Positions 7,320 through 17,200 of a DNA stretch of 64,000 nt are shown in pieces (positions within the stretch are counted from its first letter, which is position 1; every line of letters starts with the position of its first letter). The notes under the pieces were generated by a model. The model saw only the letters and a list, made by a program, of their open reading frames with translations. It had not been told where the DNA came from and did no database searches. A program made the position numbers and the translations under genes. The stretch is from Mucilaginibacter aquariorum (GTDB taxonomy: Bacteria; Bacteroidota; Bacteroidia; Sphingobacteriales; Sphingobacteriaceae), in the NCBI RefSeq assembly GCF_024498135.1, contig NZ_JANHOH010000001.1, forward strand, positions 2,108,001 through 2,172,000, in the 5' to 3' direction.

Positions 7320-10010
7320 TTAGCCTGCCAAGCCGCGCAAATTATCTTCTACTATCTTTAACCTGGCTTCGGCATCAGCTCTCTTTTTCAGTTCGTTATC
7401 TATAATTTCGGGTTTGGCATTTGCCATAAAACGCTCGTTATTTAGTTTAGCGTTAACCGATTTTAAAAATCCTATAAGATAATCTCTTTCCTTTTCAAGG
7501 CGTTCTGTTTCGGCAGCAACATCAATTTCTATATCAAGCTTTACAAAAAACTCGTCTGTGCCTGCAATAAAGCTGTTTGCACCATTTACAGCATCATCAA
7601 CTTTACTTAGTTCACTAATATTCCCCAGTTGTTTTATAACACTTTCGTAAGCCTGGTAGTTAATAGCAGAGTTTGTTTTTACGGCCAGCGGTAAGGCTTC
7701 TTTTGGCGAAAGCTGGTTACTGTTACGAATATTTCTTACCTGCGCTATTACCTGCTGCACCACCTCTATCTCGGCAACTAATTGGGTATTTATTTTCCCG
7801 ATAGTTGGCATTTGTGCAACGATACAGCAATCCAATTCGGCACGTGTACCAAACAGCTCATCATGCCAAAGCTCCTCGCTCAGGAAAGGCATATACGGGT
7901 GAAGAACTTTTAAAACATCCTCGAAAAAGTTAACGGTAGCTTTATATGTTTCAGCGTCAATCTTTTGCTTATCAACCCCTTGCTGGTAAGCAGGCTTAAC
8001 CATTTCCAGGTACCAGGCACAAAAATCGTCCCATACCAGTTTGTACGTGGCCATAAGCGCTTCAGATAACCTGTATTGTGCAAAATTATCCTCGATCTCT
8101 ACCAATGCCTGGTTAAAACGGCTTTGGAACCACTCTATCGCAATTTGGTTTTTCGGAGCAATAGTATCGTCAATCTCCCAGCCTTTTATCAGCTTAAAGG
8201 CGTTCCATATTTTATTAGCAAAGTTACGGCCCTGTTCGCAATAGCTTTCGTCAAACATCAGGTCGTTACCGGCAGGTGAGCATAACAGCATGCCCACACG
8301 TACGCCATCGGCGCCGTATTTATTGATCAGGTCCAAAGGATCGGGCGAGTTGCCTAATGATTTTGACATTTTGCGGCCCAGCTTATCCCTAACAATACCA
8401 GTTAAGTAAACATTGGTAAAAGGTTTTTGCGCACGAAGCTCATGTCCGCTCATGATCATCCTGGCTACCCAGAAAAATAAGATCTCGGGCGCGGTAACCA
8501 AATCGTTGGTTGGGTAGTAATAATTTATCTCGGCGTTATCCGGGTTACGTACCCCATCAAAAACCGACATAGGCCATAAGCCTGATGAGAACCAGGTATC
8601 CAAAACGTCCTCGTCCTGACGCAGGTCGTTAAGGGTCAGTTTAGAGTCTATTGCCTGTGCTTGCGTTAATGCTTCTTCTTTGGTTTTGGCAACCACAAAA
8701 TCGCCGTTTGGCAAATAGTAAGCGGGGATTTGCTGCCCCCACCAAAGCTGGCGGCTTATATTCCAGTCCCTAACGTTCTCCATCCAGTGGCGGTAGGTGT
8801 TTATGAATTTCTCGGGGATCAGTTTCACCTCGCCGTTCAATACATATTCCAAAGCAGGTTTAGCCAACTCAGGCATTTTGCAAAACCATTGCATACTTAG
8901 CTTTGGCTCTATAACCGCGTTGGTACGTTCGCTAAACCCTATTTGTGAGGTGTAGTCTTCCGTTTTTTCAAGTGCGCCGGCTTCTTCCAGCAATACCGCG
9001 ATTTTTTTGCGGGCGGTAAAGCGGTCTTCACCAACTAATATCTGCGCCTTTTCGTTCAGTGTAGCGTCGTCGTTTAAAATATCAATAACCGGCAGCTTGT
9101 GGCGTTGGCCCAGTTCATAGTCATTCAGATCGTGTGCCGGGGTAACCTTTAAACAACCCGTACCAAAATCCATGGTAACGTAATTATCCAGTATAACCGG
9201 TATCTCGCGGTTTATTAACGGGATAAATACGCTTTTACCATGCAGGTGCAAATATCGCTCGTCGTTAGGGTTGATACAGATAGCTGCATCGGCCATAATG
9301 GTTTCCGGGCGGGTAGTAGCGATGGTTAAATACTCTTTGGTGTTTGGTGCGTGGTGTGAGGTGCGTTCTGCACTCGCTCCCTGCTCCCCGTCACTCGCAA
9401 CCTCGTACTTAATATAATATAATTTCTGATTTACTTCCTTACGGATAACTTCCTCGTCAGATACTGCTGTTTTTCCCTGCGGATCCCAGTTTACCATGCG
9501 TACACCACGATAGATCCAGCCTTTTTTGTGCAGATGAACAAAGTAATCGATCACCGATTCAGACATATCCTCGTCCATGGTGAATTTGGTGCGTTCCCAA
9601 TCACATGAGGCGCCCAGTTTTTTCAATTGCTCCAGTATGATACCGCCGTATTTTTCTTTCCATTCCCAGGCATAGCTCAAAAACTCTTCGCGGCTCAGGT
9701 CTTTTTTATTGATACCGCGCTCTTTAAGCATGGCAACAACCTTTGCTTCGGTAGCAATACTGGCATGATCTGTACCGGGTACCCAGCAGGCATTTTTGCC
9801 TTTCATACGGGCACGGCGGATAAGCACATCCTGTATGGTATTGTTTAGCATATGGCCCATGTGGAGCACACCGGTGACATTTGGCGGTGGAATTACGATA
9901 GTATAAGGTTCACGATCGTCAGGTACCGACCTGAAAAAATTATGTTTTAACCAGTAACTATACCATTTTTCTTCGGCTTCTCCGGGCGAATAGGTTTTTG
10001 CAATACTCAT
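7320..10010 (-). CDS. valS: Valine--tRNA ligase
   Basis: This class I synthetase charges tRNA-Val with valine. The HMGH form of the HIGH motif lies in PPPNVTGVLHMGHMLNN near residue 50, and KMSKS in GRKMSKSLGNSPDPLDL in the central part. The editing domain carries TIATTRPETIMADAA, and a C-terminal coiled arm (ETERLEKERDYLIGFLKSVN) completes the usual length. I place the start at the ATG (10010), not the in-frame TTG nine bases upstream that lies inside the promoter box. Odd feature: about 20 hydrophilic residues (from VASDGEQGAS to HHAPNTKE) precede the editing motif and are encoded by simple repetitive sequence at 9341-9405, likely an insertion. Confidence 0.96.
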   Translation of the reverse strand: MSIAKTYSPGEAEEKWYSYWLKHNFFRSVPDDREPYTIVIPPPNVTGVLHMGHMLNNTIQDVLIRRARMKGKNACWVPGTDHASIATEAKVVAMLKERGINKKDLSREEFLSYAWEWKEKYGGIILEQLKKLGASCDWERTKFTMDEDMSESVIDYFVHLHKKGWIYRGVRMVNWDPQGKTAVSDEEVIRKEVNQKLYYIKYEVASDGEQGASAERTSHHAPNTKEYLTIATTRPETIMADAAICINPNDERYLHLHGKSVFIPLINREIPVILDNYVTMDFGTGCLKVTPAHDLNDYELGQRHKLPVIDILNDDATLNEKAQILVGEDRFTARKKIAVLLEEAGALEKTEDYTSQIGFSERTNAVIEPKLSMQWFCKMPELAKPALEYVLNGEVKLIPEKFINTYRHWMENVRDWNISRQLWWGQQIPAYYLPNGDFVVAKTKEEALTQAQAIDSKLTLNDLRQDEDVLDTWFSSGLWPMSVFDGVRNPDNAEINYYYPTNDLVTAPEILFFWVARMIMSGHELRAQKPFTNVYLTGIVRDKLGRKMSKSLGNSPDPLDLINKYGADGVRVGMLLCSPAGNDLMFDESYCEQGRNFANKIWNAFKLIKGWEIDDTIAPKNQIAIEWFQSRFNQALVEIEDNFAQYRLSEALMATYKLVWDDFCAWYLEMVKPAYQQGVDKQKIDAETYKATVNFFEDVLKVLHPYMPFLSEELWHDELFGTRAELDCCIVAQMPTIGKINTQLVAEIEVVQQVIAQVRNIRNSNQLSPKEALPLAVKTNSAINYQAYESVIKQLGNISELSKVDDAVNGANSFIAGTDEFFVKLDIEIDVAAETERLEKERDYLIGFLKSVNAKLNNERFMANAKPEIIDNELKKRADAEARLKIVEDNLRGLAG

Positions 10011-10016
10011 AGCCTG

Positions 10017-10024
10017 CAAAAATA
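10017..10024 (-). promoter_or_regulatory. valS -7 promoter box TATTTTTG
   Basis: On the minus strand the sequence TATTTTTG matches the Bacteroidota -7 consensus TAnnTTTG. Its last base is only seven bases from the valS ATG, so transcription would begin at or within a few bases of the start codon, giving a leaderless or nearly leaderless message. A clear -33 TTG was not found. Confidence 0.55.
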
Positions 10025-10565
10025 ACTATTTGGCGCTAATTGAGAATAACTAAATCAGGCAGTTTAAAGCTAATTACCTTTTAATTGCATTTCTCGCAAA
10101 GGCGCTCTTCTCCTCCACCCCCACTATGTGGAACAGTTATAAATTACGCCGATAAGGCTAATAGCAACAATATTTTTACAAATAGCCGTTTATAGTGTAT
10201 AAGTATAGCACATACATGAAAACATTGCCCTTAAATCGTTTTTTGGCAGCTTTTATTAAAATGTCGCGTTTATCATTTGTTATCAAATGGTTTAACAAGT
10301 AATATATCCTGCTCAATTATTTGCCATTCGGCCTATAAAATATTTAACTCCGCTTTCGATGTAAAACCCGGCGACAAAATGAATCCCGAGGATAGGATAA
10401 AGGTTTGGTAGTGGTTAGAGATTTGTGAATTAGAGATTAGATACAAAGAAAGTCTGGTTGAAAGACCGGGCTTTGTTGTTTATGCTGACTGCATCATTCT
10501 TAATACTCATTATAATCTTTACCCACCACCCACATTTCAAGCTTTTAACACTCATAACCAAAAGC
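10025..10565. other. Long divergent intergenic region between valS and the MBL-rhodanese gene
   Basis: No intact gene is visible. The stretch 10207-10293 could encode a 28-residue peptide (MKTLPLNRFLAAF...), but nothing supports it. A short reading from about 10348 to 10410 ends in DVKPGDKMNPEDRIKVW, which resembles the end of an S4-type RNA-binding domain and may be a relic. At 10414-10442 a TTAGAGATT-like word is repeated. At 10449-10474 there is a 10-bp hairpin (with two G-T pairs) around TGAAAG. None of these is tied to a neighbouring gene. Confidence 0.4.
10449..10474. terminator. Stand-alone hairpin, terminator-like
   Basis: AAAGTCTGGT pairs with ACCGGGCTTT (two wobble pairs) around a 6-base loop, followed by GTTGTTT. 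It sits in the middle of the divergent valS/MBL gap, where no gene needs a terminator. It could be left from a lost gene, consistent with the possible relic at 10348-10410 just upstream. Confidence 0.35.
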
Positions 10566-10573
10566 TATCTTTG
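10566..10573 (+). promoter_or_regulatory. -7 promoter box TATCTTTG of the MBL-rhodanese gene
   Basis: The sequence matches TAnnTTTG and ends 17 bases before the ATG at 10591, so the leader would be about 10-12 bases. The same octamer lies before pruA and guaA. Confidence 0.6.
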
Positions 10574-10590
10574 CGCCACTGACACGTTAT

Positions 10591-11925
10591 ATGATAGTTC
10601 ACCAATTTTACGATAAAGGTTTGGCGCATGCCTCGTACGCCATTATACGGTCTGGCAAGATGGTTGTTATTGACCCCGCCCGCAACCCGCAGCCTTACTA
10701 TGATTTTGCAGAATTGCACAATGCAGATATTACAGGCATTATTGAAACACACCCGCATGCCGATTTTGTAAGCTCGCACCTGGAGATCCACCAAACTACC
10801 GGCGCTGTTATCTATGTAAGTAAGCTGGCTGGTGCCGAATATCCGCACGAAAGCTTTGATGATGGCGACGTTATTAAGCTGGATGATATCAAGTTAAAAG
10901 CTATCAATACACCCGGCCACTCGCCCGATTCTATTTGTATTTTGCTGGAAAACGAGCAAGGGAAGGATTGTGCTGTATTTACCGGCGACACCCTGTTTGC
11001 AGGCGATGTTGGCAGGCCAGACCTACGCGAAAACGCAGGAAATATCACCGCCAAAAAAGAAGAACTTGCCAGGCAGATGTACCACTCTACCCGCGAAAAG
11101 CTGATGGTATTGCCAAAAGATGTTACGGTTTACCCGGCGCATGGCCCGGGCTCGTTATGCGGCAAAAGCATGAGCCCCGATCTGCAGACCAGTATAGGCA
11201 AGGAGCTTCGTGAAAACTATGCCCTGCAGCTAATGGACGAACTGGCCTTTGTAAAAACCCTAATGGCCGACCAGCCCTTTATGCCAAAATACTTTGGTTA
11301 TGATGTGGAGCTAAACAAAACCGGCGCGCCAAACTTTGAAGAAAGCATTGGCATGGTAACCAGGCCATCAAAAGATATTGTTTTAGAAAATAGTGCTTTG
11401 GTTATAGATACCCGTACCAAAGAAACCCATCGTAACGGGCATGTAAAAGGTTCTATTAACCTGCAGGATGCCGAGAAATTTGAAACCTGGCTGGGGTCTG
11501 TTATCGGCCCGAACGAGCAATTTTATTTGATCGCCCCGACTGATGAGGAACTGGAAATCGTGATCAGAAAAACGGCGAAAATAGGCTACGAAAAAAACAT
11601 CATTGCCGGTATTTTAACCCCTGCCGATGCCAAAGAGCAATCGCCGGAGATAAATTATAGTGATTTTAAAAGCCATCCCAACCATTATACCATTATTGAT
11701 GTACGCAACTGGGCCGAAATAAAAGCCGGCAAAATTTTCAGGGATGCCCTAACTATTCCGCTACCCGAATTGCGGGAACGCGTTGGCGAAATACCTACTG
11801 ATAAACCTATTATAGTGCATTGCGCCGCAGGATACCGTTCGGCAGCGGCGGCGGGTATCATCCAAAGTAAAATAAGCAGCGTACCTGTTTATGATTTGGG
11901 CGAGGCAATAAAGGACTGGCAATAA
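10591..11925 (+). CDS. MBL-fold hydrolase fused to two rhodanese domains (persulfide dioxygenase/sulfurtransferase type)
   Basis: The protein has 444 residues. The metallo-beta-lactamase domain (about 1-250) shows metal ligands in THPHADFVSSH (near 52-61), NTPGHSPDSI, FTGDTLFAGDVGRPDL and VYPAHGPGSLCGKSM, the pattern of persulfide dioxygenase-like (ETHE1/BlaS-type) proteins. Rhodanese 1 (about 255-345, LVIDTRTKETHRNGHVKGSI) lacks a catalytic loop Cys and is probably structural. Rhodanese 2 (about 355-444) has the active loop HCAAGYRS. The likely role is handling glutathione-like or low-molecular-weight persulfides in sulfide detoxification. It starts at ATG behind a TATCTTTG box, and the YjbR-like gene follows after 22 bases. 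Confidence 0.88.
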   Translation: MIVHQFYDKGLAHASYAIIRSGKMVVIDPARNPQPYYDFAELHNADITGIIETHPHADFVSSHLEIHQTTGAVIYVSKLAGAEYPHESFDDGDVIKLDDIKLKAINTPGHSPDSICILLENEQGKDCAVFTGDTLFAGDVGRPDLRENAGNITAKKEELARQMYHSTREKLMVLPKDVTVYPAHGPGSLCGKSMSPDLQTSIGKELRENYALQLMDELAFVKTLMADQPFMPKYFGYDVELNKTGAPNFEESIGMVTRPSKDIVLENSALVIDTRTKETHRNGHVKGSINLQDAEKFETWLGSVIGPNEQFYLIAPTDEELEIVIRKTAKIGYEKNIIAGILTPADAKEQSPEINYSDFKSHPNHYTIIDVRNWAEIKAGKIFRDALTIPLPELRERVGEIPTDKPIIVHCAAGYRSAAAAGIIQSKISSVPVYDLGEAIKDWQ

Positions 11926-11947
11926 GCATCCGTAAATAAATAAGATC

Positions 11948-12295
11948 ATGACAATTGAAAGCATTCAAAAAATATGTTACCAGTTACCGGGGGTAACGGA
12001 GGACATTAAATTGGGCGAACATTTATGCTTTAACGTTGGCGGTAAAACCTTTTTATTCACGTATCCGGATGGCACACCCCCATCAGCCTCTTTTAAAGTA
12101 CCTGACGAGGATTTTGAAGAAATAATCGCTAAAGACGGGCTGGAACCACAACCCTATATTGCCCGCTATAAATGGGTGCTTGCGCGCGATATAAGCAGCT
12201 TAACGGCTAAGGAATGGGAATTTTATATTAAACAATCCCATTATCTTATTGCCCGCAAATTACCCGGGAAGGTTAGAAAAAGTTTAGGCTTATAG
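11948..12295 (+). CDS. MmcQ/YjbR-like protein (DUF419)
   Basis: The 115-residue protein matches the small MmcQ/YjbR fold: an N-terminal helix with CYQLPGVTEDIKLGEHLCFNVGGKTFLFT, a beta sheet, then DGLEPQPYIARYKWVLARDIS and a C-terminal helix with SHYLIARKLPGKVRKSLGL. The family has a CyaY-like or double-wing fold and is often called DNA-binding, but its function is poorly known. The 22-base gap to the MBL-rhodanese gene suggests cotranscription. Confidence 0.85.
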   Translation: MTIESIQKICYQLPGVTEDIKLGEHLCFNVGGKTFLFTYPDGTPPSASFKVPDEDFEEIIAKDGLEPQPYIARYKWVLARDISSLTAKEWEFYIKQSHYLIARKLPGKVRKSLGL

Positions 12296-12298
12296 TTT

Positions 12299-12643
12299 TT
12301 AAGCTCCATCGAGGTCCCACATGCCGGGATGGTCGCGATAGTGGCTTATATTTTCAATAATTTCCTCTATTTCTCCTTGTGTGAGTTCGCCCTGTCCGTC
12401 TGCAGTATAAGTGAACATTCTGCCGGGATCTTCAAAGGTGATATATCCCAAATAGTTGGGGTCAGTCTTTCTTTCCAATAGCAATTCGCTTTCCTGGCGT
12501 TGCTCTTCACTGTCATCAAAACTATTCTTCCGGTAAATATTGTATGTATACGTTAACACAGGATGCCCATCCACCTGTGCCTGTACGTTTGGTATAACCT
12601 TAACAGTTCTATGATCTCCTAATGTAAAAATTATGGGTGTCAT
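12299..12643 (-). CDS. Conserved-looking hypothetical protein, 114 residues
   Basis: I do not recognise a family. The protein is soluble and acidic, with an N-terminal beta-rich half (VKVIPNVQAQVDGHPVLTYTYNIYRK), a charged loop (DDSEEQRQESELLLERK), then TDPNYLGYITFEDPGRMFTYTADGQGEL and an acidic helix (QGEIEEIIENISHYRDHP). No signal, membrane helix or metal site is apparent. It runs convergent to the YjbR-like gene with three bases between them and has about 170 AT-rich bases upstream. Confidence 0.6.
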   Translation of the reverse strand: MTPIIFTLGDHRTVKVIPNVQAQVDGHPVLTYTYNIYRKNSFDDSEEQRQESELLLERKTDPNYLGYITFEDPGRMFTYTADGQGELTQGEIEEIIENISHYRDHPGMWDLDGA

Positions 12644-12813
12644 TGGTATTCAATATATATTTATAAAAAGACAAATCTTATATAGAATAGTTTTTGTGTT
12701 TTTAAAATGGCATTGTCACCATCGCACAAATGACCTAACTCTTTTTATTAGCTAAATGCTTTATAATAATGTACTTATTGTTATTTTAGGGAATTGCTAT
12801 TAATCCTAAACTA

Positions 12814-14106
12814 ATGACAAGCACCACTGCCGAACCTGTTTACTGGTCGCCCTTACGAAAACTGGCCCTGCGCTTTTTTCTGCTGTTTTTTATACAGTAC
12901 ATCATTTTTAACCCTAATGGGGTATTGCCTAATATTGATATACTGTATGAAATATACATTGGGCCCATACATAAACTGATAGTATGGTTTGCGGCGAATG
13001 TGCTGCATTTGGGTGAACCTATAACAATTTTTACCAATGGCAGCGGCGATACCACCTATGATTACGTGCTGCTGCTTTTTATAGTTATAACAGCGGTAAT
13101 AGGCGGAATAATATGGACAGTGGCAGATCGTAAAGCCCGTAACTATAATAACTTATTTTACTGGCTTACCGTTATTGTACGCTATTATGTGGCCATTACA
13201 ATGGTAACCTATGGTTGCCTAAAAATTATAAAATTGCAATTCCCGGGTCCATCGCCTGATAGATTGATACAGCCATTTGGCAATGCTTCACCTATGGGTT
13301 TGGCCTGGACTTATATGGGTTATTCAACCGGGTTTAATTACTTTACAGGCATGGCCGAACTAAGCTGCGGGCTGCTATTATTTTTCCGTAAAACGGCTAC
13401 CCTTGGCGCTATTGTGGGGCTGGTAGTAGCCGGTAATATAATGGCTATTAATTATTCATTTGATGTACCGGTGAAGCTATTATCAACCATGCTTGTGGTA
13501 ATGTGTTTATACCTGTTAAGCAAGGATGCTATCAGGCTTATTAATTTCTTTTTCCTGAACAAGGCTGCCCAGCCCGCCAATCTGGGCCCGCACACGTTTA
13601 AAAAACGCTGGAAAAACATTACCCTAACTACCGTAAAATATATACTTGTAATTTATACGGTAGGGATGAATTTTTATGGCGATGTACAAGCCATGAGCCA
13701 ATATGGCGACAAGGCCAAAAGACCACCATTATATGGTATATACAATGTACAAAGCTTTGTGCGTAATAAGGATACTATCCCTCCGCTTAAAACAGATACT
13801 ACCCGCTGGGATAAACTAACTATAAGTTATGAAGGTAGAGCTAAGGTGTTTATGAGCGACGACACCAGCCGAACACACGACTTTAAAATAGATACCCTTA
13901 AACATACCATAGTAATGTATAACTATGCGGATACGGTTAATAAAGCTTATTACACCTATAGTCAGCCGCAAAAAGATATATTGCAACTGAAAGGCACTTT
14001 CAAAAAAGATTCGGTAACTATTAATCTTAAAAAAATCGACCTGAATAAATTCAGATTGATTAACCGGGGTTTTCACTGGGTGAACGAATATCCGTATAAC
14101 AGATAA
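12814..14106 (+). CDS. DoxX-like multipass membrane protein with C-terminal soluble domain
   Basis: The 430-residue protein has about eight hydrophobic segments up to residue 290 (for example RFFLLFFIQYIIF, YDYVLLLFIVITAVIGGIIW, FTGMAELSCGLLLFF). The central part, with YVAITMVTYGCLKI and the MAELSCGLLLFFRKTATLGAIVGLVV segment, resembles DoxX/SURF4-type membrane proteins. The final 130 residues are a soluble beta-rich domain (WDKLTISYEGRAKVFMSDDT). DoxX relatives have been linked to redox or thiosulfate metabolism, but no activity can be assigned here. It is monocistronic and converges on the TonB receptor gene. Confidence 0.7.
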   Translation: MTSTTAEPVYWSPLRKLALRFFLLFFIQYIIFNPNGVLPNIDILYEIYIGPIHKLIVWFAANVLHLGEPITIFTNGSGDTTYDYVLLLFIVITAVIGGIIWTVADRKARNYNNLFYWLTVIVRYYVAITMVTYGCLKIIKLQFPGPSPDRLIQPFGNASPMGLAWTYMGYSTGFNYFTGMAELSCGLLLFFRKTATLGAIVGLVVAGNIMAINYSFDVPVKLLSTMLVVMCLYLLSKDAIRLINFFFLNKAAQPANLGPHTFKKRWKNITLTTVKYILVIYTVGMNFYGDVQAMSQYGDKAKRPPLYGIYNVQSFVRNKDTIPPLKTDTTRWDKLTISYEGRAKVFMSDDTSRTHDFKIDTLKHTIVMYNYADTVNKAYYTYSQPQKDILQLKGTFKKDSVTINLKKIDLNKFRLINRGFHWVNEYPYNR

Positions 14107-14155
14107 GTTTGCGGCTTATTGATGAAAATCCAACGATGATAATGGAGATATCAAA

Positions 14156-14190
14156 CAAAAGCGCCTCCTGATTGCTCGGGGGGCGTTTTG
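14156..14190. terminator. Bidirectional hairpin between convergent genes
   Basis: CAAAAGCGCCTCC pairs with GGGGGGCGTTTTG, with a bulged base, around a 9-base loop. The T-run on one strand and A-run on the other allow it to stop both the DoxX-like gene and the TonB receptor gene. Confidence 0.75.
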
Positions 14191-14219
14191 ATTAAATATA
14201 AAGAACGAGTGAAAACAAT

Positions 14220-17200
14220 TTAGAACGCGTAACGCAAACCAAATTGCATTTGCCAACGCGAAGCAAACAGATCAACTGAGTAAGGTAACCCCGGGTCTGC
14301 GAATGTGTATTTTGGATACGTTGTTGCAGCATTTGGGAAGGTTGGCGTACTTGCTTTAACAGGCGTTAAGCCAATATTAGCAGTTGAGTTAAATGTATTG
14401 GCAGAGAAGTAGTATTGGCCCCATTTCTTATTTAATAGGTTGGTAAGGTTAATAATATCATAAGTGAAAGTTATTACCTGTTTATGTTTACCGCCGCCAA
14501 ACTTAAAGTCTTGCGCAAAACGGAAATCAAGCTGATTGTTCCATGGCGTAAAGGCAGCATTACGCTGGGTAAAATCGCCACGGCGAGACGAAAGATATTT
14601 GCTCTTATCTATGAAGCCATCAAAAGCTGCCGCCTGCTGTACCGCTGTTTGGGCAGGGGTTGTTGGTGTAGCTGCAATGTCTGAGAAGAAGTTAACCGTT
14701 TCGCCGCGTTTTGGTATGTAAGCTAAACTAAGCTGCTGGCCTGTTCCGTCAATAGCGCTTGGATAAAAGCCATAAGTGTACGGGTTACCCGACTGCCCGC
14801 TGAAGAAAAAGCTAAAGTTGGCGGTGTAGTTTTGAGCAACATCCCAATCGTGCCTGAAGTTAACGGTAGACACAATACGGTTACGGATATCAAAGTTTGA
14901 ATTGGCTAAGCCCGGGTTATTAGGGTTTAAAGCCTGGTTTAACTGCCAGTTTGATTCCATTGAGTTACGGATACCATTGGTAACATCTTTTGAATGGCCA
15001 TAGGTATATGCAACCGTAACATTTAAGGCGCTTGTTGGGCCAAACTGGGTATTTTTAGCTACTTGCGCGGTTGCACTGTAACGGTATCCCTGATTTGTAT
15101 TTGATAACAGGTAAGCGTTTGTAAATAACGGATTTATCTTTTGATTGATAAATATAGGCTGCTGGTGCTGGGTATCATACGGGTAGTAAGTTACCTGGTC
15201 AACCGTATTTACCTGCTGAAATTCCAAGTCATGGATAACTTTGGTATATATACCTTCTAAAGTAAATTTCCACTGATCAGGAGTTGTATAATCAACCGCT
15301 AAGCTACTTCTCCATACCTGTGGCATTTTAAATTTGTTGTCAATTAAATCTACCTGTGTTTTACCCGCGGCATTGGTAATATTATCGCCTCTATCTGCAG
15401 CAGAAGCAGCGCCACCATTTACAGGGGCCTTAACTACACTTGGGCCGCCTGCCACCGGGGGGTTAAAATCAGAAGCGCCATAGGTTTGGCCATTGTTGTA
15501 AAACGCATAACCAAACCATGCAAACGGAACACGACCTGTAAACAAGCCGCTACCGCCACGTAAAATAACGCTCTGGTCGCCGTTGATATCGTAATTAAAT
15601 GACACACGCGGGTTAAACTCAACGTTGTTTAAATAGTTTTGGGTAATATCCTTTGGTTTGGTGTAGGTAAAGGTGTTGCCGTAGTTAGGATCAACCGGGG
15701 CGTTTGTTGTTTTATCGCTTAAAGGCTGTTTGTTGGGCACACCGGCATAATCAACACGTAAAGCCGCGGTCAACTTAAATTTATCTGAAAGCTGGATCTC
15801 GTCCTGGCCATAAAAGCTAAGCAGGTTAACTTTAAACTGTGCCGATGGGTTAGCTAAAATATAATCGCGGGTATTATTGGTATAATTATAGTTAGCACGG
15901 ATCCGTGAAGGGGCATCAGCTAAGAAATCGGCAACGCTTTTAAAGGCATCACGACCGTTCCAGGCGTTAACAAAGTTGTAAGTAATGTCGTAAAACTCGT
16001 TGTGTGTACCAAAAGTGAAAGTGTGTTTACCTTTTGTCCAGGTAAGATTATCAGTAAACTCCGCGGTTTTTTGGTGCATATCAAAAATGGCGGCTTCGCG
16101 GTCGGTGCCAACAAATATGGTTGTACCCGGGGTTTTACCTGTTATTTCAATTTGAGGTAACGCTGGGTTTGAATTTGGATCGCGATAATCATGTACGTTT
16201 GAGTAACCCAGTACCAAACTGTTGTTCACGTTATTTGATAATCTTGATTTTAACTCGGCAACCGTTGATGTTGAGTTATTATGTGATGTATAATCGATAC
16301 CGCCAAAACGGAAATTTTGCTGATCGCGCTCAAGGTTAGTAGCTGTTGAGCTAATAGTGTTGTTGCGGATAGTTAACTGGTTGTTATCGTTGATGTTCCA
16401 GTCTAAACGGTTAAAAAACTTGTTCGAGTTAGAATAGATAGAGGTATTATTATAAGTACCGGCATCAAAACCCGCGTCAGCAAACTTTTTAGAAATATCC
16501 TGCGCGTCTTTTAAAGACAGGGTTTGCTCGGAACCTGCCGTCCCTGCACCGCGGATAACCGGATCCTGCCTGCGGGCAATTTCTTCGTTAGTGAAGAAAA
16601 ATAATTTGTTTTTGATGATAGGTAAACCTAAGCGGATCCCTGTTTGATAATCATGAAAAGTATTTGGCAATTTTGAACCATCGCCACCGGCAGCTAAAGG
16701 TGCATTATTGGGGCCTACTAAAAAAGCACCACGACCGTAACCATAAATAGCGCCGCTAACATCGTTTGTACCACTGCGTGTTACTGCATTTATACTACCG
16801 CCCAATACGTTACCAATTTTAATATCATATGGGGCAACTAATACTTGTATATCCTGTATGGCATCTAATGATACGGGGCTGGTACGTGTGCTGCTGCCCA
16901 CCTGGCCCGATGCGTTGTTTTGTCCGCCTAATGACGGGCTAAAGCCAATTGCATCGTTATTAATGGCACCATCAAGCGTTACGTTGTTATAACGGTAGTT
17001 AGTCCCCTGGAAAGAGTTGTTATTGCTTTGCGGGGTGGTGCGGGTCAGATCCTGCAGACTGCGGTTAATAGATGGCATGTTGCGGATCTGCGCCTGGCTT
17101 ATGCGTGTGCTTGCACCTGTTTTGGTACCGCCAGCATTACCAACAATCCTTACTTCTTTTAGCGCTGTTGTTTCGTCGGTTAAAATAAAGTTGTAGTTGG

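Noticed and set aside
10020..10590. T-box or riboswitch leader for valS
   Set aside because: T-boxes are not expected in Bacteroidota, the T-box core sequence is absent, and the -7 box lies against the ATG, leaving no room for a leader.
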